Below, one piece after another: positions 34,387 through 45,300 of a stretch of DNA of 64,000 nucleotides; positions within the stretch are counted from its first letter, which is position 1, and every line of letters starts with the position of its first letter. The stretch is from NCBI RefSeq assembly GCF_007655135.1, contig NC_045131.1, positions 16,414,001 through 16,478,000 on the forward strand. The letters run 5' to 3'. The notes under the pieces were generated by a model. It saw only the letters and a list, made by a program, of their open reading frames with translations. It was not told where the DNA came from and searched no databases. The position numbers and the translations under genes are program-made. The DNA comes from Punica granatum. Lineage: Eukaryota; Streptophyta; Magnoliopsida; Myrtales; Lythraceae.

Positions 34387-34565
34387 GTGGGCCGAACTGG
34401 GCCGATGGGCTGGACTGGGCGAATCGGGCCGAACTGGGCGGAAGGAACTGGGCTGAGATCCGGATTTAGTTGGGCCGAACTGGACTGGGCTCTGGACTGG
34501 GCCGAACTGGGCTGGATTGGGCCAAATCAGATTGCTGGAGGACCGGGTTGGATTGCTGGATACGG
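34387..34565 (+). repeat. GGGCCGAACTGG short-unit repeat
   Basis: Degenerate copies of GGGCCGAACTGGGCTGGA. The 110-codon open frame over it (Gly/Trp/Pro-rich) is a by-product of the repeat. Confidence 0.75.
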
Positions 34566-35107
34566 TATCCGATCGGGTCTGGCAGGCCCGACTGAAGGTA
34601 TCGCCTGGGAGAAGGTTCCGAATGGCACAGGAGGCTCGAACCTGGATCAGGAGGCCACGTCCGACGATTCCGTGCAGCCTAAGGGATCCTTAAACGAAGT
34701 CGGACCGAAGCTGCAATGAACGAAACTTGAGACAAACAGGAAGTAAACGGAAAATCGTGAAAGCCGGAAGAGAATCGAGAGGAGATGAGAGTCGGAATTG
34801 CTTCGGCGAAGGGCGTGCTGGCAGTCACTGGAGATCTCGGGACTCGGTGGAAACAGCAAGCGTGGTCACGGGATCCGGAGCTGAGGGTTTTCGTCGGCGG
34901 TGGTTGTGGACTGGGGAAGTCACGGAAGTCACTGGGGAAGTCACGGAAGTCAGGTCCAATGAGGTGAGGGAAAATCAAATCAATCCGTGAAGGTGGAGGC
35001 TAGTTTCGAGCTGAGGGAGAGGTCAAGAAGACGAGCGTGGTTTTTTTTTTCGGCGAGAGCCAGCGGTGGGAGGAGCTGAGGGCGAATTCGAGGGCTGCCG
35101 TCTGCTC

Positions 35108-35126
35108 TTTTTTTTTTTTTTTTTCG

Positions 35127-35157
<31 letters not shown>

Positions 35158-35190
35158 GATCCGAGAGCGAGAGAGAGAGCTCGTTTTCTT
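35108..35190. repeat. Poly-T and poly-C homopolymer tracts
   Basis: A run of T (35108-35123), then about 30 consecutive C (35128-35157), then CT-rich and T-rich sequence. The C run could form an i-motif, and its complement G-quadruplex-type structures; its length is also error-prone in sequencing. Confidence 0.85.
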
Positions 35191-35804
35191 TTTTTTTTGA
35201 GTCCCCCTCCTCCCGCTAGGGTTTCGCCTGAAGAAGAAGAAGGAAAGGGAAAGGAATTCGGGCGAGATTTTCGCCGGAGATCGGCAGATTTGATCCTGAG
35301 AAGAAGGAAAGAAAAAAAAGAAAAAAAAGGAAGAAGAAGAATAGGAAACATAAGAAGCTGGGGGGTGTGTGGTAGGGAAAGTCAAACGTTGACTTTCCCT
35401 CTTTTTTTTTAAATTAGTCGGTCAGACCGGCTCAGACCGGTTCTGACCGACTCTGACTTCTTTTTTTTTTTTTAACGCGCGTAGAAATCATAATTCTTGC
35501 CTTTGCAATTTGATGACCAAAAGATGATCGGGACCGGCATTGTGTCAGAAAAAATTTACGGATCGATGTTATGCAATAAAATATTTTACGGGCTTGAGTT
35601 TTCTTCTCGGATTTGAAAATTGACGTTAACGCGCGCAAAATTCAAAGACACCCTGTAAAAATATTTTTATAAAATTGATGTCACTTTTTCAAAGGCCGTG
35701 AATGCTCGAGTAATTCGCTAGAAATACTTCCTTCATACAGGGTGACAAAGTGATGATTTTGTCGCTTTGGAGCCGGTGGACCGAAATGGGGTGCTGACAT
35801 CCGG

Positions 35805-36267
35805 TTATGCATTTTTGAAGAAGGGTATGCTCGTTATGTCCCTCGAAAGTCATTTGAAGTGTCAGTGTGGCTTCCAAGAGACAATCTGAAGTACTGCTCA
35901 TGCTCTGTATGCTTCTGGGACATGGCCGCATATAACATTTGGAATTAACTTTTCTCTGAGAAACTGGCATTTTTGGACTTCCACTGAAAAATTGTCTGTA
36001 TACAGAAAGTTGTTCTGTATAGAGCAGATGATCTGTAAAATGCGTTTGAAGACACTTTTCATCTGTTTAGCACTGATGTGGATTTTTGGAGTTCAATATT
36101 GGCTATCTTTCGATGGTTGAGCGAACTATCGAAAAATAGAACTGTCCGTAGTGTACTCTGAAAATACCGATTTTCGATGTTGTTGAGCTCTCTAGTCACT
36201 TTATTGCCTTTTGATGACTGAGGAAATTCTTTTGTCGTTCATCCCTATCATCTGCTTATTTTGGCTG
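35805..36267 (+). mobile_element. 3' part of the interrupted long LTR
   Basis: Continues the LTR that stops at 32177, mirrored at about 3502-3970 in arm alpha. Ends in the deletion junction. Confidence 0.75.
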
Positions 36268-36306
36268 AAAGCAGAAACATTGGAAAAGTGCATCCTTGGC
36301 GGCCAT
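36268..36306 (-). pseudogene. Remnant start of the subtilase pseudogene in arm alpha'
   Basis: Mirror copy of the first 40 or so bases of the subtilase pseudogene, ATG at 36306 on the minus strand. It runs to left-arm position 2250 and is then joined directly to long-LTR sequence corresponding to left-arm position 3501. The upstream TATA-rich region is retained (about 36380-36420). Confidence 0.75.
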
Positions 36307-36376
36307 TTCTTGGGAATTTTCAGTTCTGCTAGCTGATTGATGAGACACTCATGAGCGAGTGATCATAATTTCCTAC

Positions 36377-36421
<45 letters not shown>

Positions 36422-37059
36422 CACATTTACTTTGGTTTATACTAAGAAAAGACCGCAAATTTCTTAAGAGGCAGGGAAACTTATGCTGAGAATAATTTGA
36501 CCTTATTATTATGCATCCAAACTGATTATATGAACATGCCGATATGAGACGGCTTTACTAGATATATCTATTTTTGTCCGAAACAGAAAGACAAGGAGAG
36601 GAAGCTATGTCAGAAAGCGGATTTCGATTATAACAACAGTAATTTGATCTTTATAAATGCATCCAATTACTGATTTTGGTCATTAATAATTAGCAAAACA
36701 AACAGCATGTATTATTATGTTACATCTATGGCAGCCTTAAAAATATATCATGTGTCTGCTTTCATCATGTCAAGAATTTCATTGTTCGGTCCGCGAATAA
36801 AGGAAACGACTACATGAGAAGACCTTCACTTGGCACATGCAGTTTCACAATATATATGCATTAAGTGGATTTGCTTAACGATTATATTCCAAAACCCTCC
36901 GAACCCTTTATGAAGTCTAACCAAACAAGGTTTTTAAAAACCCTTTCAAAACCTCCAAATCCTTCCCCTCCTAAAGTCTCCATAACCCTCTAAACCCCTC
37001 CCGCTCTGAAATCGTCCAAATCTCTTACTCAAAGTTATCCAAACATAGTGTTAGGAAAA
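36307..37059. other. Mirror of 1480-2210, no gene
   Basis: Contains a long (TA)n run (about 36382-36420), longer than in the left arm. Nothing else recognised. Confidence 0.4.
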
Positions 37060-37209
37060 ATTGCAAATGTCATGCATTTCTTTGTTATTATTCAAAGGTC
37101 GTGCTATATTTAGAAAAAAGTGCAAAGATCGTGTCATTCGGTACCATTTTCTAAAGGTCGTGCTATATTTAGTAAAAAAAGTGCAAAGATCATTACGTGA
37201 TTAACCCAT

Positions 37210-37465
37210 TTCTAATCATTCCCTGTTTGGATTCCCAAACAAAAAATTTTAACTTTAACTTTAACGCTAACTCAACACACTACACCACAAAAACACACAT
37301 TTCCCAAGTAAAAATTAAAACTTTAACTTTAACTCAACACACTACACAACAAAAACACACGTTTCTCAAGTCAAATTTATAATCACATCTCATTTGTCAT
37401 TTTCCACAATCAAAATCAAAATCAAAATCAAAGTTACTTTAACTCTGAATCCAAACGCACCATTA
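37210..37465. mobile_element. MITE-like element, mirror copy
   Basis: Reverse-complement counterpart of 1075-1318 in the other arm, with the same internal tandem structure and a few substitutions. Confidence 0.5.
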
Positions 37466-38533
37466 ACATGTTTTCAATCATAGCATGAGAATAATTCTTG
37501 TTCTGGATTTCAACTTACCATTATCACAATGTGAAACAGTGGATTTTAGTATCCTTGATTTGTAGGGAAACTCTGCGTACACGGAGGACAGTTTACCAAG
37601 TGCAACGCACAATTCATGCTTATATTACATATAGCTATATAGAGCCTATAGCTATGTATCGTGTATATATATCTTTTTCTTTTATTATTTTTTTATAAGC
37701 ATGTGTACATTTATCATTATTACTTTACATCCGATCGTGCTTAGCGTATGAATGTGAACCTGTGGATATATAGCATGGACAAAACAAAAAGAGTACATAA
37801 ATTATGACACGGTCACTTTTAATTCAAGCAACTGATTTATATTTTTATTAATGAACGTCAAAGAATTTCAATATATATATATAAATGGTATTGTGACTTC
37901 ACTATCTTTTTCTGATGAATAGTGACTTTACTATCTACGTAACACAAAAATAGCCAAAGAAATTAGGGAAGCAGGCGCACGTATGCAAATCTCAAGAATC
38001 TCAAGAGTTAATAAGTGGCCATGTTTACAAACAGGAACGAGCTATGCTAACACTGGTACTTGCATGCAAAGAAAATAATACACATCAAATTAAGAATTCA
38101 ATGATCGATATTTTCATTGATAACAAATTAATTAATCGACCCACTATGGTCGAAGTGGACTACGTGCTCGTACTGGACTGAAATATTCCCATAGCTTTTC
38201 TGTGGCCAGCCAAATATATATATGTATATATATATATATATAGTAATTCTTGCACCAAGATTGCCGTTGCGTAGTTATTATCGAAGACTATAATGAGGAT
38301 GACTTTCGTGCCGTGATTGATCAGAACCTAACTCGTGAATGATAGTACATATGTTTAGCCGAAAGCGTATGTCACTAGATTCCACCGCGTTACCGCATCA
38401 TCATAAAAAAATAAATAAATAAATTGCCAATTAGAGTTAACGTGTAAGCCCAATTGACTTGGTTGTCGTGAGCATCATTCATTCTCTGATATGTATATAT
38501 TTAGACAATTGATTGATGCGAGCTAGCTAGGTC

Positions 38534-38952
38534 ATGGAATCGGATATTTAGAGTAAGTTTAACTGAGGCATACGCGATTAGTACGGTTACTCTCTCTTCT
38601 CCTTCGGTGTCCTCACGTTGCTCCCCTGCACACCACTCTGAAATTGAAACAAACAGAGATGAATGCTGAAAAAAAAAAAAAGTATTGCCCACGACTTGAT
38701 TTCTGTTTCATTAATATACTTTTCAGCCAAGAATAAGAAAAAAAAGAAAGGGGAAAAAAAAAAGAGAAGCAGACACAGACAACAGAGAAGAAGAGGAAGA
38801 GAGAGATCTACCTCGCTGCCAAAACAAATCAAATATATTGAAAAATTAAGAGAAATAGAATTGTAGTGTCACAAACTCTTGTCTACAATATATAGATTCC
38901 AACTTCAACTTCGAATTAGATGAATATATAACATTTTTCTATTTCTTGGCCT
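38534..38952. other. Start of spacer 3, no gene seen
   Basis: Contains A-rich and AG-rich tracts. Arm homology within the window ends at 38533 only because the left arm reaches the window edge, so part of this stretch may belong to the repeat. Confidence 0.4.
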
Positions 38953-39132
38953 TTTATTTTTGGGTAAATTATACCAAAAGACACAGATTTTTACTTATAT
39001 CTCAATTTGGTAAAATTTTTTCATTTTTATCATAAAAATCAAAACGTTTCATTTTCGTCTTAAATGTGACACGCCGTTAGTCATCCGTTACAATTTCCAT
39101 TTGTTTGCTTGCATTGCAGATAATGGAGTTAT

Positions 39133-40782
39133 ATTGCTAGTTCCACGGGCGCACGGAAGCGAAAAAAGGAACAGAATTCAAAAATTTTCTACCCGTGAAA
39201 CTAATTCCAAGACCTACTAGAAGAATAAGAGTAAATAAAAACGTACCTGGAATATTTAAAGTGTCGACCGAGCGTCCCACGCGTGACGCCTCTACTGGAA
39301 TCCACACCGACTTTGTCGACGAGTCTTCGAGATCGGCGGTGCTAGCGACCAACACTCGAAAGAAACACCGATGCGAACACCCGAAATTTTAGACTAATGG
39401 ACCTAATTTGAGTTGAACAATTCAACCCAAAAATATATATATTTTATATGCACACATATATGCACGTACATATATATATTAGCATATATATATAATATGT
39501 GTGCGCTTTTATATTAAGCATATATATATAATCGTGCTTACTGCCCCTTTTTATAAGCAATATGGGGGGGTGAAGATGAATCCCAACCGATGTGGGATTT
39601 AGGGAATTAAGGTTCCCTTATGACATGTGTCCTTACACATGTTAATCCACATAAAAGCCATGTGTCACCATATTAATCGTGCATCAATTGGTCCATTTAA
39701 TCTAATAAATCGAGTCTAATTAATCGACAAATTTAATCTCATTAAATATCCAATTAATTAGTCGCACCATAAATCATCTAATCTTTATTAGATGATTTTA
39801 TTGTTTCAAAATATCTCGTCAATTTAGTGTAGTGTGTGACCCTGTAGGTTCCAATTACGTTGACAGTAATATCAAAATCTCTATTTCAATATTACAAACA
39901 GTGAGTGGCATCTAGCAATGCATCACTGTTACTCAAGTAATCGGAAAGTCAATTCTCGACGAACCTTGTGACCTCCGTTACGTGTAATATAATCCCTTTG
40001 TCCTCTATATCTCTATTGAGCCCAAGGCATGGTCGATGACATCCTTGTATGGCTCAATATCTCTTTTTTCTGGTTTACCGGGTAAGTCTATCAGAACAAA
40101 TGAGCTCGATATCATTATATCGACTCATTGGGTATGCATACACTTTTAGACTTAACACCAAGTGGCCGTGAGAGATATCGCTCCGTTTCGTAGGAGGGAC
40201 AAATCCTCATCTTGATCACTCACATTCCTCTCATGCTCTGTGGTATACCCAATAACTGTCTTTATAACCATCCGTTACAGTGGCGTTTGACAGTATCAAA
40301 GTATAGACATACATGTAGGAATCTATGGTGACCTCAAGTCAAAGGACCATTACACTATAGTCACTTTGAGATATGCTAATGACAGTCACGTAACAACCCA
40401 TGTAGCAATCTCATGGCGGATCAGTCCTATACACATTACTCTTAATGTATACATGTGGTGTGATTTGATATCTCCATATCCATGACCTATGAGATTTGAT
40501 CATCAATCAACACTTACACTAATCTAACCGTATTATCGTTGTCCTAATTAACGATAATACTTTGACTATGGACATTTAGGAATAATGTTCAGTAATTATA
40601 GGATCTCACAATCAAGTCACACTTGATGCCTATTGAACCTACTATTCCAAGGACATTATTGTGTAAAATCATATTTAGCGCAATCTACACAATAACAGAT
40701 ATGCCTCGTAATATAATGAAATACATGTCATATTACAGAACTGATGATAGATTGCATCTAGGGCATACACCAATTCCCAACA
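39133..40782 (-). mobile_element. Angela/BARE-type copia solo LTR nested in the MULE TIR (1,650 bp)
   Basis: On the minus strand starts TGTTGGGAATTGGTGTATGC, with CCCTAGATGCAATC, the recognisable start of Angela/BARE-class Ty1/copia LTRs. Flanked by GTTAT (39128-39132 and 40783-40787). The right TIR of the MULE, at about 43945, shows the uninterrupted site GGAGTTATATGGACC. The other end reads ATTGCTAGTTCC where TGTTGC is expected, so its terminal dinucleotide is damaged. No internal domain. Confidence 0.85.
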
Positions 40783-40942
40783 GTTATGTGGACCCAAATT
40801 AACATGTGAAAAAGTGATTCATGTACAACTATGTATTCAAATAAATAAAAGGAAAGTCCTACATTTATTTAATTTTATAAACTCGTCCTAAATTCATCTT
40901 CTACGTGTCTCTCTCCACCCTTTCTGATGAGGCACAACACGT

Positions 40943-41640
40943 GGCGAATCGGTATCTCGAGAAAAATATGTTCTGACGACCCTGTTTCGAGGGAAACGGC
41001 CTTAGGAGCACAAACGAGAAAAGATGAGATTTAAGGCGAATTCCATCGTTTAGGGCCTCAAACCGGCATTTTTATATTATTAGGACGTTTTTGTAATTTT
41101 AGAAAAAATTTATGTCTTTGGTGTAATTTAGATGTTTTAATTCCTATTTAAGTTTTGTAAAACCCTAGGGTTAAGACAGTTGATGTTTTTAATAAAGTTT
41201 TGGATCACCGTGCTCTTTTGCCCATTATTGGATTTGTTTCGAGTTGGATACATATTTCTTGGTATTCGTAGAATTAACAAGTTATATGATGCGGTAGAAG
41301 AAGCAGCAAGTCGGTACCTGGAGAAAAACAAGTTCTGACTACTCTGTCTCGTGAGAAACAGCCTCCGGAGCAAAACTCACCACTTTGCCGTGAAATTTCG
41401 ATATTTAAGGCAAATTCCATTGTTTAGTGCCTCAAACAGGTATTTTAATATTATTAGGATGTTTTTTTAATTCTATTTAAGTTTTGTACAACCCTAGGGT
41501 TGAGGACAGATTTTCGGATTATCAATAAAGTTGTGCAGCTACGGTGCTCTTTCTCCCAATTTCGGATTTGATTCGAGTTTGATGCTTATTTACTGGTATT
41601 CGTAGAATCAACAATTTGTAGAAGGTTGTTGTCTAGTATT
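40943..41640 (+). repeat. Tandem duplication, about 360-bp unit, inside the MULE
   Basis: Units at 40943-41290 and 41307-41620 share TCGGTA-CT-GAGAAAAA, AAACCCTAGGGTT/ACAACCCTAGGGTT, and GGTATTCGTAGAAT-AACAA. Followed by two shorter copies of GAAGGTTGTT...TTCGTG-GCGAATCAA...TTCCGCTGCGTCA (41620-41745). LTR-like (AATAAAGTT, CCGCTGCGTC), probably a rearranged copia LTR fragment. Confidence 0.6.
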
Positions 41641-41745
41641 CGTGCGCGAATCAAGAGATCACAATTTAGTTCCGCTGCGTCATTATAGAAGGTTGTTTTC
41701 TGATATTCGTGTGCGAATCAACATATTGCAATTAATTCCGCTGCG

Positions 41746-42003
41746 TCACTTTCCCAAGCTCACCTTTGTTCTCCTCTCTTTCCCACATGAAACAACATAA
41801 TTGCATTTCCTAATTGCTCTATCCGCCGTCTCTAGTCTCTCTCCCATGAATCGAATTAATCAAGAGCTTGGCTTCCGCGTGATTCCCACTGACCATCGTC
41901 CTTGTCACTCATGGCCACAATTTCTCCTGTTCAAGTGCTCAATGGCCCTGACCATGTCGCTCCAAGGACGCTGCTGCAGACCTAGGAGATAATAATCGAA
42001 ACC
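41746..42003. other. MULE interior, no gene called
   Basis: A 63-codon frame at 41801-41992 has no recognisable similarity; could be captured sequence but is too short to support. Confidence 0.3.
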
Positions 42004-42008
42004 AAGAG

Positions 42009-43466
42009 TGACAACTCTTTATTAGAATTGTTTTATGCTCCCATTTATACTTAATTGTCGGCTTAGTCTTTGGCAAAATGTGTTATTTCGATGTTTTTTT
42101 CTTAAGTTTAGGGTCGTAGGGAGTCGTTAAGTCTTTAGTTTGTCTTTTACTTTGTTCAACGCTCATGGGAGCATTCGACGATTGTTGGTAGGTGTGTTGG
42201 AAAATGGGACCATAGTCGAAACAGCGGGAGTAGCAACTCCATCAACCTAAAGGTCGCAACTTCCACTTAGAAGAGGTAAGGGCAGTAGGGTCATGAGGCT
42301 GCGACCTTTTTCGGTGAAAGTCGCAACTCTGTGTCTGTCATCTCCAAATATCTGAATTGTAAGACCCATCTAAGCTCAAAAAAAGATGGCCTTTCTATGG
42401 TTGGGCCTGTCCACATGCCATAAGGGAAGACAAAATTAGAAGGCTTGTAGAAGAAGCATGGGAAAGTAGACATCACCATCACCATCCCATCACTTTGCTT
42501 TTGCCTTTTGCTTATCTTTTTCATTTCTTCTTCATTCTCTCATTCTTGGTCTTGAACGCCACTTCTGGGGAGAAAGAGGGCAGAGGAGAGCTGAAGCATT
42601 TGGGGTTCAAGGGGAGCTAAGGCTTGCGGTGAAGACGAAAGTCGAGCGACTCGTCGAGACATCGAATTACCGAGTTTTTCTCTTCACCTTTATCTTCTCT
42701 TTCTCTTGTATAATTTATCTATGTTTATGATGACTATCCTGACCATGAGCTAAGCTCGATTTCTAAGGTTCCGATGAAACTGGGTGTATTTTGATTCCGA
42801 ATACTCTCTTGATCGGTTTATGGAATGGTACCATGTGCTTATTTTATCTACATAATTAATGCGTGTTATTGATTGATCACCAATAGCATCGATTTTGTGA
42901 CCCGAACGAACTCGACGGAGTGAGTGAAGGGTTAGAATAGGAGTAAAATAGCCTTTGTTTCACTTCGATTAGTCCAATAGTTGAGTCGATTAGTGTGTAG
43001 AGATAGGAATATACTTGCATGCCTTAGGCACCCAAGAGTTGGGATTGAAACTTAATGAATCTTGTCAAATTACAGTAGCCATCGAAATATAGGATCTTGG
43101 TTTAATTAGATATGTTTTCCTAAGCAACTTGAATGATACTTAGGAAAGAGCACTTGAATCCCTGGGGTAGTGCAATTATCCATTTAGTAAACCGAGAGAG
43201 AGTGAGTATAAGGGGTTAATGAGCACCAAGGATAGTCGGGATCCTAGTTTCCTTATCGTCGATTATTGTTAATTGAATTAATTAAGATCTTGTTAGTTTA
43301 GTTTGGTCTTTAGTTTACATCTCACAATTATCGATTGGCTTGACCTCTATTCGAGTGTGATATTATTAGTGCTTGGTGATACTATTAGCGCAATTCTCCA
43401 TGGAACAATACTTTTTCTCACAGCTCTATTACTTGCGTGATCCGTATACTTGTGGGGGAGACAACA
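42009..43466 (+). mobile_element. Probable Ty3/gypsy solo LTR inside the MULE
   Basis: Starts TGACAACTC and ends GACAACA, with AGAG/AAGAG on both sides (42004-42008 and 43467-43470, one base shared with the end). The 3' portion, TTACTTGCGTGATCCGTATAC then CTTGTGGGGGAG, matches the pattern seen just before the primer-binding site in Athila/Tat-type LTRs. No PBS follows, as expected for a solo LTR. Boundaries are tentative. Confidence 0.5.
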
Positions 43467-43470
43467 AGAG

Positions 43471-43799
43471 CTAGCTGTCATTGATCCAATGCCACCGGAA
43501 ACAAAGTAAACACCCCTCTCCACGGGCCGGGAACACGATGTTCGACCTTTCTTTGTCCTCTGCTTTCTACGCTAGACCCTGCTTGAACCACGCGGTCTCC
43601 AAGCTCAATTACACCCTCCAAATATCCTGCGTCTAGAACCGCCTCTGCTGCTACTCCTACTCGTATGGCAATGACACCCTTGTCGAAGGCAACCGACATG
43701 CGAGAAGCATCTTCTCCGATCCCAGTTCGAGGCGCAGTTTGGGTGGTGGCTGCAAAGTGGGTGGGGGTGGGGGAAGTTGAGGGTTAAGGGAGGAGAGAG
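43471..43799 (-). other. GC-richer MULE interior with short open frame
   Basis: A 73-codon minus-strand frame (43478-43699) reads VAFDKGVIAIRVGVAAEAVL and on without stops, but ends in unrelated sequence and has no recognised domain. Possibly a fragment of a captured gene; not demonstrated. Confidence 0.25.
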
Positions 43800-44127
43800 A
43801 GACGTTTAAGAGAGAAGGGGCAGGACTAAGAGAGATAAATTTGGGGCAAGCTCATAAAATTAAAGAAATGTAAGGTCTGCTTTCAATTCTTTAAATTATA
43901 TAGTTCTACACATGTCACCTTTTCACAGGTTGATTAGGGTCCATATAACTCCATTAACTGCCATATAAGCAATTAAACGGAAATTTGTAACGGGTGACTA
44001 AAGGCGTGCCATACTTGAGACGAAAATGAAAAGTTGTAAATTTTTATTATAAAAATGAAAACTTATGCCAAAACTAAGATAAAAGTAAAAATTTATGTTA
44101 TTTTTAAGTAATTTACCCTTTATTTTT

Positions 44128-44460
44128 TATACTTGACTTGTGAGACTCTTTCGTAAATGAAAAAAAAAAACAAGAAATTTGAATTGATATGTTGCATTTA
44201 AAAGAGAGATAGCAGATGAACATTTGCAGGGTTGGATAGGAGGGCCCTAGGAGAAGGGAGGGGGAGAAGTTTTGGGTACGCGAGTTCCGACTATTTATCA
44301 GGTCGAGTCGTTTTCAATTTCAGTTCAACAACTTGTTTTTCTATTGAACCTAAAAAGCTGATAAGAAATTAAATAAAAAGAAATTTAGCTTTTCCTCTTT
44401 TTCTTCTTCCTCTCATAAAACCTTATAAATCCCTCTACTGGATTTGCCATCTTCCTTATT
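44128..44460. other. Flank of the MULE, nothing recognised
   Basis: A/T tracts and purine-rich sequence; no coding pattern. Confidence 0.35.
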
Positions 44461-45120
44461 GCACGGCCGGCCACTGGTTAGTTAAGCTTGCCGTTGATTT
44501 GACAGTGTTCTGCATTGTTTGTTCGGATTGATTTAGATGGATGTGATGATGTTGTGAACTTGTCGGAACATGTTCTTTACTTGAATGCAGGTGGAATGTT
44601 AGGGCTTGATTTGTCAAGTGATTGTATGTGATTGCTATGGAACGCCAAATGAATGGATATTTGATGTTTATGTGATGTTGGATATTAGAGAAATGGTTGG
44701 AAGAGTTTTGTGTACTCATTAGTATTACTTAAATTTAGTTACTATATTGGATATAATTATTAATATAGTTTATATATATCTCGTGTATGTGTGCGGATGA
44801 GCTAATTGTTGGATTGGATGTTATTGTATTATTTATTTGAATATTTGGCTTTTTGCAATTTAAATATTTATTTAATAATAATTAATTTTGCTTTGGAATA
44901 TTGTACTCATTGAAATGCAACTCATACCTTGTATATATATATTTTCCATATAAGCTTCTAACTACGTATAAGAATCACTTTTGATATCGGAGATCAGCTC
45001 GGATGACTATGTAAAGACTTTAGTTATTTGTAGGTTTTTTTTGTATAGAATGTATTTGAATATGTTACGACCTGAAAGTTTTGTTTAGTTGGTTTAGTGA
45101 TGTGACTCTTTTGGAATATA

Positions 45121-45158
<38 letters not shown>

Positions 45159-45284
45159 CTTGCTGGATTGATTATATATATTTGGGAATTTATGAGAATT
45201 AGATTTTTATATGAATAGTTTTTGTGATAAGCGATATCAAGGAAATTTAGGGGAAACTCTGCTGAAATTTTGAGTCGTGATAAT
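44461..45284 (+). mobile_element. Decayed Ty3/gypsy LTR upstream of a primer-binding site
   Basis: AT-rich sequence ending GAGTCGTGATA immediately before ATTTTGGTATTAGAGCC. This is the usual order LTR end, short spacer, initiator-Met PBS in chromovirus-type gypsy elements. The start of the LTR cannot be placed. Contains a (GT)n(GA)n microsatellite at about 45120-45158. Confidence 0.45.
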
Positions 45285-45287
45285 TTT

Positions 45288-45300
45288 GGTATTAGAGCCA
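45288..45300 (+). promoter_or_regulatory. Retrotransposon primer-binding site (initiator Met)
   Basis: TTGGTATTAGAGCC, one change from TGGTATCAGAGCC, complementary to the 3' end of plant initiator Met-tRNA. Followed by AAGGTTAGGAGATCCTGTAGAC, typical untranslated leader sequence of gypsy elements. Confidence 0.5.

Larger units (their letters stand above)
32178..35799 (+). mobile_element. Solo LTR of a related subfamily, nested, right arm only (3,622 bp)
   Basis: Flanked by the 5-bp duplication TCCGG (32173-32177 and 35800-35804); arm alpha has the empty site near 3970. Starts TTTGCGCACCCGAAT (compare TGTATGGACCCGAAT in the solo LTR at 50389, so the TG is mutated) and ends GGGGTGCTGACA. It shares the GAGTCGCCACTACC and GGGTCTAGGGGTATGG motifs, then diverges. 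Internal features: tandem repeat 33870-34190, GGGCCGAACT repeats 34387-34560, and homopolymer tracts near 35100-35190. No coding domain. Confidence 0.88.
26532..36268 (+). mobile_element. Long Ogre/Tat-like gypsy LTR (duplicated start, nested insertion)
   Basis: Starts TGTACGGACCTGAATG, flanked by TATAT, and aligns with the complete solo LTR at 50389-54963: GGGAGTGTCCACCTTCC-like start, GTCGCCACTTATCATTTTAC, GGGTCTAGGGGTATGG, then the GC-rich section (30650-30840). It is interrupted by the tandem duplication of its first kilobase and by a 3.6-kb solo LTR (32178-35799), and lacks its last ~125 bp (deletion junction at 36268). Without these, the LTR would be about 4.9 kb, in the range known for Ogre elements. 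No gag-pol is found nearby. It is not shown whether it is a solo LTR or one end of a broken element. Confidence 0.75.
28956..38533 (-). repeat. Inverted-repeat arm alpha' (right copy)
   Basis: Reverse complement of 1-7206. It is longer because a 3.6-kb solo LTR is inserted at 32178-35799, and it lacks the counterpart of left positions 2251-3501 (junction near 36268). Its inner boundary lies inside a long LTR, which continues to the left without a break as far as 26532; in the left arm the same LTR is cut off at 7206. Confidence 0.93.
38962..44118. mobile_element. Mutator-like (MULE) non-autonomous element with ~310-bp TIRs
   Basis: Outer ends are GGGTAAATTA... and the exact complement type ...TAATTTACCC, flanked by a perfect 9-bp duplication TTTATTTTT (38953-38961 and 44119-44127), the duplication length of Mutator elements. 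The left TIR (38962-39132, continuing at 40788-40925 beyond a nested LTR) and the right TIR (about 43800-44118) are inverted and clearly related: both contain TTTTCATTTTCGTCT, GGCACGCC/GACACGCC, TAATGGAGTTAT and TTTAATTTTAT. Excluding the nested LTR the element is about 3.5 kb. No transposase reading frame, so non-autonomous. The duplicated word is low in complexity, but the TIRs independently support the ends. Confidence 0.8.

Noticed and set aside
34387..34719. 110-codon Gly/Trp-rich frame
   Set aside because: Produced by the GGGCCGAACT repeat inside a solo LTR.
34980..35385. 120-codon minus-strand frames rich in Ser, Lys and Gly
   Set aside because: Translations of homopolymer and GAA/CTT tracts.
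32178..35799. A 7-bp target duplication TCCGGTT with a TGCG start
   Set aside because: Alignment with the related LTR start (TGTATGGACCCGAAT) places the true start two bases earlier, giving the usual 5-bp duplication TCCGG and a mutated TG.
38962..44118. Pack-MULE with a captured host gene
   Set aside because: The interior has short open frames (41801-41992, 43478-43699) but nothing recognisable as a host gene, so gene capture cannot be claimed.
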